From an uncultured Schwartzia sp. (GTDB taxonomy: Bacteria > Bacillota > Negativicutes > Selenomonadales > Selenomonadaceae): a stretch of DNA of 9,155 nucleotides. Position numbers and translations under genes: made by a program. Under the pieces are notes generated by a model. The model made no database searches. It saw only the letters and a program-made list of their open reading frames with translations, and was not told the DNA's origin. Positions 1 through 5,912 of this stretch are shown in pieces. Where the stretch lies: positions 1-9,155 of the forward strand of contig CAJPUA010000023.1 in the NCBI GenBank assembly GCA_905373705.1. The letters run 5' to 3'. Numbering within the stretch: position 1 is the first letter of the stretch; each line of letters begins with the position of its first letter.

Positions 1-613
1 GCTCATGCCGCTTCTCGGGGCTCCCAATCCGACCTACAGTCACGATCTGATCCTCTTTTGCCGCAAAATCAACGGTCAGATCAATCCCGTCAAAATTATA
101 AAATCCATTGGGAATGTACTCGACGCGGCACGGCCATTTCGCCGCCAGATATTGCTGCATACGGCGGCAGCTCGCCCCCACCACATCACATTGGGAAAGA
201 AATCGGCGAAAGGACGGCGTATTCCACGGCAGTCGATCCATCCAGGCGCTGTTTGCGTCCAGCTCCAAATAAACGCGCCCATCGGGCCGAAGCGCCCGGT
301 ACCGTTCCAACGACGCGGCATAATAATATTCCTGCGGTCCATGCAGCACCAGCACATCAATATCCGCAGCCCGTTCTTCAATATAGCGAACCACATCCGG
401 CCCGTCGGGATCGGCGATGAAATCCATGGTCACCTCAGGCAGATATCGCACATGAGATGAATACGGTCCACAATTGCCACCGGCCATAGTTGCCTGAAAC
501 CCATACATTTTATGAAACAGCAGCGGCACGATACCGCAGTTTTTCGTGAGCTGTGCGTCCACCCACCCCGGCGAAGTCGCCAAGCAGCAGATTCCGGGAA
601 TATTTTTCGTCAT
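1..613 (-). CDS. Glycosyltransferase, GT4/GT-B type (3' part beyond window edge)
   Basis: The frame is open from an ATG at 611-613 to the left edge, giving 204 residues with no stop. An AGGAGG lies 8 nt before the ATG. The N-terminal part (about residues 1-165) has the alternating hydrophobic strands of a Rossmann-like GT-B acceptor lobe. Residues 167-171 read IPNGF, the hinge motif typical of GT4/GT1 enzymes. Residues 193-204 read VGRIGSPEKRHE, matching the 'vGR..peKr' start of the nucleotide-sugar-binding lobe (Glycos_transf_1). The catalytic C-terminal lobe with its E-x7-E region is outside the window. It probably transfers a sugar from an activated donor to a surface polysaccharide, LPS or protein acceptor in the cytoplasm, but neither donor nor acceptor can be read. 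There is no signal peptide. It is transcribed divergently from rpsT from its own promoter, so it is not in the rpsT operon. The fold assignment is fairly firm and the substrate is unknown. Confidence 0.82.
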   Translation of the reverse strand, partial: MTKNIPGICCLATSPGWVDAQLTKNCGIVPLLFHKMYGFQATMAGGNCGPYSSHVRYLPEVTMDFIADPDGPDVVRYIEERAADIDVLVLHGPQEYYYAASLERYRALRPDGRVYLELDANSAWMDRLPWNTPSFRRFLSQCDVVGASCRRMQQYLAAKWPCRVEYIPNGFYNFDGIDLTVDFAAKEDQIVTVGRIGSPEKRHE

Positions 614-637
614 GCTTCGCCCTCCTCTCCCGCAAAA

Positions 638-666
638 ATTATATCACGGTCCCGTTCCTTTCACTA
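638..666 (-). promoter_or_regulatory. Promoter of the glycosyltransferase gene
   Basis: On the minus strand a perfect TATAAT (638-643) is preceded by TGA, an extended -10 (TGn). A weak -35 TAGTGA (661-666) lies 17 nt upstream. Predicted transcription starts near 631, about 18 nt before the ATG at 613, leaving room only for the ribosome binding site. Confidence 0.6.
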
Positions 667-735
667 CCCGTTCCGTCCGTCTGAAAACGATTTCCTCCCG
701 CGCTTCCGGTACGCCGGATAAAGGAATTTTCCTGG

Positions 736-764
736 TTGCTTTTTTCAAACCGCCATGCTACAAT
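736..764 (+). promoter_or_regulatory. rpsT promoter
   Basis: TTGCTT (736-741) and TACAAT (759-764) are separated by 17 nt, a good sigma-A/sigma-70 match. Transcription should start near 770-772, giving a leader of about 114 nt before the UUG start at 885. It lies back to back with the glycosyltransferase promoter. Confidence 0.65.
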
Positions 765-770
765 GTATCG

Positions 771-884
771 GTGACGAAATCACAGACCGGATGCCAGACC
801 CGCAGTTACAACCGGCAGACGCCGGGCGCGTCCCCGGATCGGCTGGTTTGATTCGTAAATTTTATTACCGAGGGGGTGAAGTAT
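771..884 (+). promoter_or_regulatory. rpsT mRNA leader with alternative hairpins
   Basis: The leader starts with a small hairpin, GTGA (771-774) with TCAC (780-783). Further on, CCGGC (812-816) can pair with GCCGG (821-825), and CCGGG (822-826) can pair with CCCGG (833-837). The two hairpins share bases 822-825, so they exclude each other. TCCCC at 831-835 could instead pair with the GGGGG of the ribosome binding site (872-876), which would hide it. S20 is known to repress its own translation in E. coli; a similar control here is inference. I do not recognise a named leader family. Confidence 0.35.
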
Positions 885-1151
885 TTGCCGAATATCAAAG
901 CATCTATCCTGAGCGTTAAATCGGATGCGAAACGCCACGCCAAGAACGTCGCGGAAAAAACGCGCGTAAAAAAGGCGACCCGCAAGGTTGTCGACGCTGT
1001 CGCCGAGGGCAACGCGGACGAGGCGAAGACCCTCCTGCAGGCCGCCTGCAAAACCATTGATCAGGCGGCGGCGAACCACGTATTTCACAAGAATAACGCG
1101 GCCCGCAAGAAATCGAATTTGGCCCGGAAAGTCAATGCTATTACGAAATAG
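885..1151 (+). CDS. rpsT: 30S ribosomal protein S20
   Basis: S20 is a primary 16S rRNA-binding protein of the small subunit, made of long basic helices. The 88-residue product starts MPNIKASILSVKSDAKR and continues through the basic helix with NVAEKTRVKKATR to the C-terminal NNAARKKSNLARKVNAI, the usual S20 pattern and length. I chose the TTG at 885-887 as start: it gives the expected (M)PNIK N-terminus, and AGGGGGTG lies 8 nt upstream. A longer form from the GTG at 876 would add three residues, and that GTG is itself inside the ribosome binding site. The E. coli gene also uses UUG, and there the weak start is needed for autoregulation. The gene is a single cistron with its own promoter and terminator, and the only plus-strand gene here. 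Confidence 0.96.
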   Translation: MPNIKASILSVKSDAKRHAKNVAEKTRVKKATRKVVDAVAEGNADEAKTLLQAACKTIDQAAANHVFHKNNAARKKSNLARKVNAITK

Positions 1152-1168
1152 GCGCTCTTTGATACCTC

Positions 1169-1203
1169 ATCCCATCGCTGCGGCGATGGGATTTTTTCTT
1201 TTT
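1169..1203 (+). terminator. rpsT intrinsic terminator
   Basis: ATCCCATCGC (1169-1178), loop TGCG, then GCGATGGGAT (1183-1192) form a perfect 10-bp stem. A T-rich run interrupted by one C follows to 1203. It begins 17 nt after the rpsT stop codon. Confidence 0.92.
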
Positions 1204-1224
1204 ATACTGCCGGACTTTACATTC

Positions 1225-1262
1225 AAAAACGTGACAAGCCCCCGGCCGGCCACGTTTTTTTT
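1225..1262. terminator. Bidirectional terminator between convergent units
   Basis: AAAAACGTG (1225-1233) pairs with CACGTTTTT (1251-1259). An inner GCC/GGC pair lies beyond an ACAA bulge. A-runs and T-runs flank it, so it can work on both strands. It lies 30 nt past the stop of the minus-strand LPP20-type gene and backs up the rpsT terminator. Confidence 0.7.
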
Positions 1263-1292
1263 ACAATTCAGCGCCCCGCGCAGCGTCCGCAC

Positions 1293-2147
1293 TTAGCGAA
1301 CAAAAACTACGGCAGCAGCGTCAAGGAAATGCGTCTTTTCGTTTTCCGCCAATATCCGCTCCCCGTCCGCCGCCGTGACGACGGGATTAAAATACCGATC
1401 TACGCCAACGCCGCAAATAATCAGGGGATTGTCCCCGGCTCTGGCCGCGTTTTCCTCCATGCTTCTTGCATAACCAGCCATGCCGCGGCGAATAACCTGC
1501 GCCGAGTCAAGGTTTTTATAGCCGTAAATCGAGTCTCCCGCCGTCGTTTTAATAACCGGGGACATCGCCGGGCGAAGCTCCAGCCCCCGGCAGTCGACAA
1601 TGAGACCGGTATAAGGGCTGCCGTTATCAGGATATCCCGTGCTCCAGCCATCGGTTCCTTCCGTCGACGGACGAATCCCCGGATAGCGACTTTCGGCCGG
1701 TTCCGGCTTTAATACCCGAGGAAAGGGCTGGCGAATCACTGTCCGCGGCAATACCGCCGCCGCCAGTGAGGAACGCTCGCCGAACAGCGGCACCGCCACG
1801 GTTACACGATACGCGCCGTCCTCATACGATTCTTTTATCACTCGGCTTCCTTTGAGCAACATGGATACCTTTGTCTTCACCACATCGCTTTTCAGCGCCG
1901 CATCCTGCACCGTCGTTTCCGCATCCACCTGTACTGTGGCCAGCTGCTCGGCCAGCACCCGCTGCGCGTCGGCAATCGCCGCCCGCCGCGCCGTCAGCCG
2001 CGCCTGCGCCTCCGTTCCCGCCGTTTCTGCGGGAAGACCATAGCCGTCCGCTTCGATATAATTTTCCTCATAATTCGTCGCAGCAAACGCGGCGACGCTC
2101 AGGGCGAAAAAGCCCAACGCCACAAACAGTCCAATCTTACGTTTCAT
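1293..2147 (-). CDS. Secreted LPP20-domain protein
   Basis: The 284-residue product begins with a Sec signal peptide (MKRK, a hydrophobic core to about residue 20, probable cleavage after AFA at 20-22). There is no lipobox cysteine, so it is probably a soluble exported protein rather than a lipoprotein. Residues about 45-120 hold the LPP20-type pattern: an alanine-rich helix (RLTARRAAIADAQRVLAEQL), then a segment ending in a YRVTVAVPLFG strand. A proline-rich linker (about 140-175) leads to a C-terminal module with YTGLIVDCRGLELRPAMSP and IICGVGVDRYFNPVV. I recall this module in LPP20-type proteins of other didermic bacteria, but its function is unknown. I chose the ATG at 2147 because AGGAGG lies 7 nt upstream and it places the signal peptide at the N-terminus. 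An extended frame from a TTG at 2207 adds 20 charged residues before it. The gene follows the FlgT-like gene by 56 nt, probably in the same transcript. Biochemical role not known. Confidence 0.8.
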   Translation of the reverse strand: MKRKIGLFVALGFFALSVAAFAATNYEENYIEADGYGLPAETAGTEAQARLTARRAAIADAQRVLAEQLATVQVDAETTVQDAALKSDVVKTKVSMLLKGSRVIKESYEDGAYRVTVAVPLFGERSSLAAAVLPRTVIRQPFPRVLKPEPAESRYPGIRPSTEGTDGWSTGYPDNGSPYTGLIVDCRGLELRPAMSPVIKTTAGDSIYGYKNLDSAQVIRRGMAGYARSMEENAARAGDNPLIICGVGVDRYFNPVVTAADGERILAENEKTHFLDAAAVVFVR

Positions 2148-2203
2148 GCGTTTTCCTCCTCGTTTCTCCTCGTTCGTCGACTTCGCTGGGAAAAGTAATT
2201 TAT

Positions 2204-3286
2204 TCAAATACGGATATATTCGGAACTCGTCTCCCGCACGGTCACGCCCTCGCGCTCCAAGGCCTGCGATAAATCAAAAGCGGTTCCGTCGTAATCGACA
2301 TCAAAAGCCTGCTGACCGCCCTCCTGCGCACGCGGATATACGCCGCTCACTCCTGGAAGCCGCCCCAAAAAAGAATACGCTTCCGTCATATTGCCCAGAG
2401 CGCCGTCCGTCACTACCAATGTCACATGCTGCCGGGGATTGACCGCTTTCTCCAAAGCACCGCGCGACAGCGCTTTCACAAGATCACGGGACGCTTTTCG
2501 CAGAGCGATTCCCACTGCGCGGTTAGCGATGCGCGGCGAGCGAGCGGTGAACGACCCGGCATAAGCGATTTCTCCGGTATTCACGTTAAGCAGCCGTACG
2601 GCGATTGTCACCTCCGCGCCGGAGCTGACAATCCCGCCCCAGGCCGGGGATCCGTCCAGCCGTGAAATATCGGCTTCTCCTGTTACCAGATAATCGACGG
2701 GAAATGTATTTTTAAGCATCGCCGCCAAGGCTTCATCGCCTTCGAAAGCCGCCGTCGCGATACGCTTTCGCACCGCCGCGTCCACCTGCTTTAAGTCGAC
2801 GAGCCGGGAAAAGCCGTTCTCCTGCAAGCTGGCGATAATAGTGTTTTCAAGGCTCATATTCTCTTGCCCGCTCGCCTTGTCGAGCATGATGACCCCGAGC
2901 CGCGGATCGAGAAGATTCGACCGAATTAACGCCTGCTTTTCCAGCTTCGTCAAAAGATCGGTTTGGAGAAGCTCCGCGCTTACCTCCGCCCGTATCGTCA
3001 CCGTGTGAATTCCGTTGGCGTAATTTTTCTCCATCACCTCATAGCGGCTGATATATCCTTCGGAATGGGTATAGATAGCGTCGTGAATGAGCTGATAATT
3101 TTTCACATATGTATGGCTATCGACCAGAACGCCGACCTCCTGCTCAATGGCTGTCCGCATCGCATCGTGCAGCGCGTCGCGCTCCGAGGCCCCCTGACCC
3201 GTAACCGTGACTTCCGCCGCACTGACGAGCGTCGCCAGCGCCCAGAGAAAAAGCGCCGTCAGCCACAGGACGCGAATTTTTTTCAT
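2204..3286 (-). CDS. Secreted FlgT/CsgG-like assembly protein
   Basis: The 360-residue product has a clear Sec signal peptide (MKKIR, hydrophobic residues 6-22, cleavage after VSA at 21-23). Residues 24-115 resemble the FlgT N-terminal domain: VTVTGQGASERDALHDAMRTAIEQEVG, then a YEVMEKNYANGIHTVTIRAEV segment. Residues 128-270 have a TolB/CsgG-like nucleotide-free alpha/beta pattern: LGVIMLD, a VDYLVTGEADISRL strand and a VTIAVRLLNVNTGEIAYAGS hairpin. The C-terminal 75 residues form a separate small domain that I cannot name. FlgT builds the outer flagellar ring in Vibrio and CsgG is the curli secretion channel, so a periplasmic or outer-membrane assembly role is plausible. No flagellar or curli gene is visible here, so a direct role in either is unproven. 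A GGAAGGAAG ribosome binding site precedes the ATG at 3286. It is the first gene of a pair with the LPP20-domain gene. Confidence 0.72.
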   Translation of the reverse strand: MKKIRVLWLTALFLWALATLVSAAEVTVTGQGASERDALHDAMRTAIEQEVGVLVDSHTYVKNYQLIHDAIYTHSEGYISRYEVMEKNYANGIHTVTIRAEVSAELLQTDLLTKLEKQALIRSNLLDPRLGVIMLDKASGQENMSLENTIIASLQENGFSRLVDLKQVDAAVRKRIATAAFEGDEALAAMLKNTFPVDYLVTGEADISRLDGSPAWGGIVSSGAEVTIAVRLLNVNTGEIAYAGSFTARSPRIANRAVGIALRKASRDLVKALSRGALEKAVNPRQHVTLVVTDGALGNMTEAYSFLGRLPGVSGVYPRAQEGGQQAFDVDYDGTAFDLSQALEREGVTVRETSSEYIRI

Positions 3287-3387
3287 AAAGTTCTTCCTTC
3301 CCTTCCTCTCGTTTATCGTTCTCGTACCGTATCGTTAAAAACGTTTAAGGCGCAGATAAGCCGGCGATAATTTTTTCTTAGCCCTTC

Positions 3388-3416
3388 ATTATAGTTGAGC
3401 GCTATATCCCGGTCGC
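3388..3416 (-). promoter_or_regulatory. Candidate proximal promoter of the FlgT-like gene pair
   Basis: On the minus strand a perfect TATAAT (3388-3393) has GCGACC (3411-3416) 17 nt upstream, a weak -35. Predicted start is near 3381, giving a leader of about 95 nt to the ATG at 3286. An inverted repeat covers its -35 and spacer. Confidence 0.45.
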
Positions 3417-3420
3417 GCTC
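3397..3420. repeat. Inverted repeat, candidate operator
   Basis: GAGCGC (3397-3402) and GCGCTC (3415-3420) are perfect 6-bp arms around a 12-bp centre, so arm starts are 18 bp apart. The repeat overlaps the spacer and -35 of the proximal promoter, where a bound repressor would block it. The arms are short and chance is possible. Confidence 0.3.
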
Positions 3421-3433
3421 GCTAAATATCCCT

Positions 3434-3442
3434 ATTATACCA
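3434..3442 (-). promoter_or_regulatory. Candidate distal extended -10 promoter of the FlgT-like gene pair
   Basis: The minus strand carries a perfect TATAAT (3434-3439) preceded by TGG, an extended -10. There is no good -35, because the upstream DNA is the panD terminator. A second -10-like TATAGT lies 9 nt upstream in a tandem TGGTATAG/TGGTATAA repeat. Confidence 0.4.
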
Positions 3443-3454
3443 CTATACCACAAC

Positions 3455-3493
3455 AAAAAAGCCGATGAGGAAAAATTTCTTCGTCGGCTTTTT
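3455..3493. terminator. Terminator after panD, bidirectional shape
   Basis: GCCGATGAGGAA (3461-3472) pairs with TTCTTCGTCGGC (3477-3488) in a 12-bp stem with two G-T pairs and a tight loop. A-runs at 3455-3460 and T-runs at 3489-3493 flank it. On the minus strand it begins 10 nt after the panD stop, and its U-tract is TTTTTT. It ends the pantothenate transcript and insulates the FlgT-like promoters. Confidence 0.9.
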
Positions 3494-3502
3494 CTCTGTT
3501 CG

Positions 3503-3886
3503 TTAAACCATTTCGCCGTGATGTTCGACGCGGCGAACCTCTTTGACACGATTTTTTGCGTCTACCATGACCACCGTCGGCCGATGGGCAATCGCTTCCT
3601 CAGCGGAAAACAGCGCGTACGCCATGATGATGACGATGTCCCCAGGCTGGACGCAGCGCGCCGCCGCCCCGTTCAAGCAAATGGCGCCCTCCCCGCGTAG
3701 CCCCGGAATGACATACGTTTCCAAGCGCTCGCCGTTGTTGTTGTCAACGACCTGCACACGCTCGTTGGGCAGAATCCCCGCCGCTTCCATCAGCGCCTCG
3801 TCGATAGTAATGCTTCCCATATAGTGCAAATTCGCCTCGGTGACCGTGGCACAATGAATTTTCCCTTTCAAAAGATTCAGCAGCAT
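3503..3886 (-). CDS. panD: Aspartate 1-decarboxylase proenzyme
   Basis: PanD decarboxylates L-aspartate to beta-alanine, the partner that PanC joins to pantoate. It is a pyruvoyl enzyme made as a proenzyme that cleaves itself between Gly24 and Ser25. The 127-residue product has this site in HYMGSITID (residues 21-29), at exactly the expected position. It also has Lys9, Arg54, Thr57 and Tyr58, matching the E. coli active-site residues, and the NGAAARC motif at 72-78. Length equals the family norm (about 126). The start ATG (3884-3886) lies inside the end of panC; the two genes overlap by 10 nt (ATGCTGCTGA). The AGGAGG that serves panD lies within panC, 9 nt upstream, so translation is probably coupled. 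A strong terminator follows the stop codon. Confidence 0.97.
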   Translation of the reverse strand: MLLNLLKGKIHCATVTEANLHYMGSITIDEALMEAAGILPNERVQVVDNNNGERLETYVIPGLRGEGAICLNGAAARCVQPGDIVIIMAYALFSAEEAIAHRPTVVMVDAKNRVKEVRRVEHHGEMV

Positions 3887-4740
3887 TCTTTTATCCCTCC
3901 TAAAATGACATTATCGATGAGCCGCGTTTGACCGATCTTTACCGCGATGGCCAAAAGCGCCGGTTCTTCCAGCCGCTCGACAGGGCGAAGCGCCGGAAAG
4001 GAATACAGCTCCACATAATCGATAACGGCGAGAGGTTCTTTCATGAGCGTCGTCGTGACCAGCGCCTTTAGCGCCGCCGCGTCCTTTTCGCCGCCTGCGA
4101 AAGCCGCCTCGGCCTCACGCAGACTACGGCTCAAAACCAATGCCGCGCCTCGTTCTTCAGCCGACAGGTAGCGATTGCGCGAGCTTAGCGCCAGCCCGTC
4201 GCCCTCACGGACAATCGGCGTCATGACGATCTCCGTCGAAAGATTGAGATCAGCGACGACACGACGGATGACGACAACCTGCTGGGCGTCCTTTTGCCCA
4301 AAGAAAGCTTTGTCCGCTCCGGACAGATGAAGCAGCTTCGTCACCACCGTCGCCACGCCCCGAAAATGCCCTGGCCTTCGCGCCCCGCAGAGCTTTTCCG
4401 TAAGCGCCCCCTCAACGTTGACATACGTCGCGTAGCCTTCCGGATACATTTCCGACGGGGCAGGATGAAACACCGCGTCTACGCCGGCTGCGGCCAGCTT
4501 GTCGCTGTCTGCCGAAAAATCGCGCGGATACGCCTCATAATCTTCTCCCGGCCCAAACTGCGTTGGATTCACGAAAACGGAGACAATGACGATATCCGTA
4601 GTCTCCCGCGCCGCCCGCACCAGTGAAAGATGCCCCGTGTGGAGCGCCCCCATCGTCGGCACCAGCCCGATCGTCTTTCCTTCCGCCTTCACAACCTTCG
4701 TGTACGCCTGAATTTCTTTAACGGTACGCAAAATTTTCAT
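3877..4740 (-). CDS. panC: Pantothenate synthetase (pantoate--beta-alanine ligase)
   Basis: PanC condenses (R)-pantoate with beta-alanine at the cost of ATP to AMP, through a pantoyl-adenylate. The 287-residue product shows the family motifs in order: PTMGALHTGH (28-37, with the ATP-binding HTGH), FVNPTQFGPGEDYEAYPR (56-73), LCGARRPGHFRGVATVV (117-133), FFGQKDAQQ (146-154) and VREGDGLALSSRNRYL (177-192, the flexible SSRN loop). Length is normal. GAGGGAG precedes the ATG at 4740 by 7 nt. It follows the panS-like transporter by 122 nt without a visible terminator, and overlaps panD downstream, so the three genes probably share a transcript. A cre-like palindrome lies 20-35 nt upstream of the start. 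No panB or panE is visible in this window. Confidence 0.97.
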   Translation of the reverse strand: MKILRTVKEIQAYTKVVKAEGKTIGLVPTMGALHTGHLSLVRAARETTDIVIVSVFVNPTQFGPGEDYEAYPRDFSADSDKLAAAGVDAVFHPAPSEMYPEGYATYVNVEGALTEKLCGARRPGHFRGVATVVTKLLHLSGADKAFFGQKDAQQVVVIRRVVADLNLSTEIVMTPIVREGDGLALSSRNRYLSAEERGAALVLSRSLREAEAAFAGGEKDAAALKALVTTTLMKEPLAVIDYVELYSFPALRPVERLEEPALLAIAVKIGQTRLIDNVILGGIKECC

Positions 4741-4760
4741 TGAAATACTCCCTCATTTTT

Positions 4761-4774
4761 TGTAAGCGCTTATC
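4761..4774. promoter_or_regulatory. cre-like palindrome upstream of panC
   Basis: TGTAAGCGCTTATC contains the perfect 10-bp palindrome TAAGCGCTTA (4763-4772). It matches 12 of 14 positions of the catabolite-responsive consensus TGWAARCGYTWNCW on either strand. Its location between the transporter gene and the panC ribosome binding site would suit a CcpA/LacI-family operator acting on an internal promoter or as a roadblock. I see no convincing promoter beside it. Confidence 0.42.
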
Positions 4775-4862
4775 CTCACTCAGACTGAACCCTTCCCAAA
4801 GCCGTATTCCTTTGCGCTTTTACTGGGACAGCGCCCCCTTAAGCACGAAGCCAAATCCTGCC

Positions 4863-5810
4863 TTATCCAGCCGCCTTCGCTTCGGAGACCGCTTTCAGCG
4901 CCTGGCGACGGCAGAAATTCGCGAACAGCGAACCGGAAATATTGTGCCATACGCTGAAAATAGCGCCGGGAATAGCCGCCGCCGGAGTGAAATAGAGAAC
5001 CGCCAGCGACGCCGCCAGCCCCGAATTTTGCATCCCCACCTCGATGGCGAGCGCTCGCGTCTTAGCTGGCGGCAAACGGAACAATCGGGCAAAAAGATAG
5101 CCGCAGAGCATCCCCAGCCCGTTATGAAGCGCCACGACAGCGACCATCAACGCGCCATACGTCAGAATTTTTCCTGCGGAAAGCGCCACAACCCCGCCGA
5201 CCAAAAGGACAATGGCCGTCACCGACACGAGCGGCAAAGCGGGCAGGCACTTTTGAACGAAGCCGTTGCCAAAATGATTGACCAGAACGCCCAGCAGCAC
5301 CGGCGCCAATACCATTTGCGCGATGGACGCCATCATGCTGGAGAGGGAAATATCCACCCACGCTCCCGCCAGAAACCACGTCAGGCACGGCGTCACCACC
5401 GGCGCGAGAAACGTCGTCGTCATCGTCATCGCCACCGAAAGAGCGACATCGCCCCTCGCCAGATACGTGATGACATTCGACGCGGTGCCTCCTGGGCAGG
5501 CGCCAAGCAAAATCACGCCGACGGCGATTTCCGGCGGCAAATCGAACGCCTTCACCAGCGCCCACGCGGCCAGCGGCATGATAGTAAACTGTGCCAGCGC
5601 CCCCAAAAACACTTCCCACGGCCGCTGCGCCAAGAGACGAAAATCCTCCACGCGGAGCGTCATTCCCATGCCGAACATGACGAGGCCGAGAAGCGGCGCT
5701 ATCCATGGCGCCACCCACGCCAAAAGCGCGGGACGTAATGTAGCCGCAGCTCCCGCCAGTATGACGAATAGCGCCATATGACCGACAATCCACTGAGAAA
5801 TCTTGTTCAT
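4863..5810 (-). CDS. panS: BASS-family sodium symporter, probable pantoate/ketopantoate importer (PanS-like)
   Basis: The 315-residue product is an integral membrane protein with about ten hydrophobic segments, the SBF/BASS fold. Signature motifs are LLGACPGGTASNVITYLARGD (101-121) and ALAIEVGMQNSGLAASLA (253-270). Compared with the sodium sites of Neisseria ASBT as I recall them, all ligands are present with a constant offset of three: Ser111, Asn112, Ser125, Thr129, Glu257, Val258, Met260, Gln261 and Gln74. Sodium coupling is therefore likely. PanS of Salmonella, in this family, imports ketopantoate and pantoate. The position directly upstream of panC-panD makes that substrate the best guess, although bile acids or other organic anions cannot be excluded from sequence. 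AGGAGG lies 8 nt before the ATG at 5810. Upstream is a structured leader ending in a terminator, and no other promoter is visible, so expression probably depends on terminator read-through. Confidence 0.85.
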   Translation of the reverse strand: MNKISQWIVGHMALFVILAGAAATLRPALLAWVAPWIAPLLGLVMFGMGMTLRVEDFRLLAQRPWEVFLGALAQFTIMPLAAWALVKAFDLPPEIAVGVILLGACPGGTASNVITYLARGDVALSVAMTMTTTFLAPVVTPCLTWFLAGAWVDISLSSMMASIAQMVLAPVLLGVLVNHFGNGFVQKCLPALPLVSVTAIVLLVGGVVALSAGKILTYGALMVAVVALHNGLGMLCGYLFARLFRLPPAKTRALAIEVGMQNSGLAASLAVLYFTPAAAIPGAIFSVWHNISGSLFANFCRRQALKAVSEAKAAG

Positions 5811-5876
5811 GACAAACCTCCTGACTTTACCGAAAGGGTCCGGATCTCCCTGAACCTTTTCCCAACGCTTGGAGGC

Positions 5877-5912
5877 AAAAGAAAACGCCCTTCGGCCGCG
5901 ACCGAAAGGCGT
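5877..5912 (-). terminator. Intrinsic terminator in the panS leader (probable attenuator)
   Basis: On the minus strand ACGCCTTTCGG (from 5912 to 5902), loop TCGCGG, and CCGAAGGGCGT form an 11-bp stem with one G-T pair, followed by TTTTCTTTT. It lies 67 nt before the panS start. I see no promoter between it and panS, so it either ends upstream transcription completely or acts as an attenuator controlling panS. Confidence 0.85.

Noticed and set aside
5..460. 151-codon plus-strand open frame at the left edge
   Set aside because: It is antisense to the glycosyltransferase, whose GT4 motifs are clear.
2148..2207. Longer LPP20-domain protein starting at the TTG at 2207
   Set aside because: It would put 20 charged residues in front of a clear signal peptide. 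The ATG at 2147 has a perfect ribosome binding site.
3313..3549. 78-codon minus-strand open frame upstream of the FlgT-like gene
   Set aside because: It runs through the panD terminator and the promoter sites and resembles no family.
4740..5738. 332-codon plus-strand open frame opposite panS
   Set aside because: It lies antisense to a clear BASS transporter. Its product is a low-complexity Arg/His/Gln-rich chain with no domain pattern, and it has no good ribosome binding site.
5122..5793. 223-codon minus-strand open frame in another phase of panS
   Set aside because: It is Gly/Arg-rich with a run of Asp, typical of a shifted reading of a GC-rich gene. The panS frame has the motifs and the ribosome binding site.
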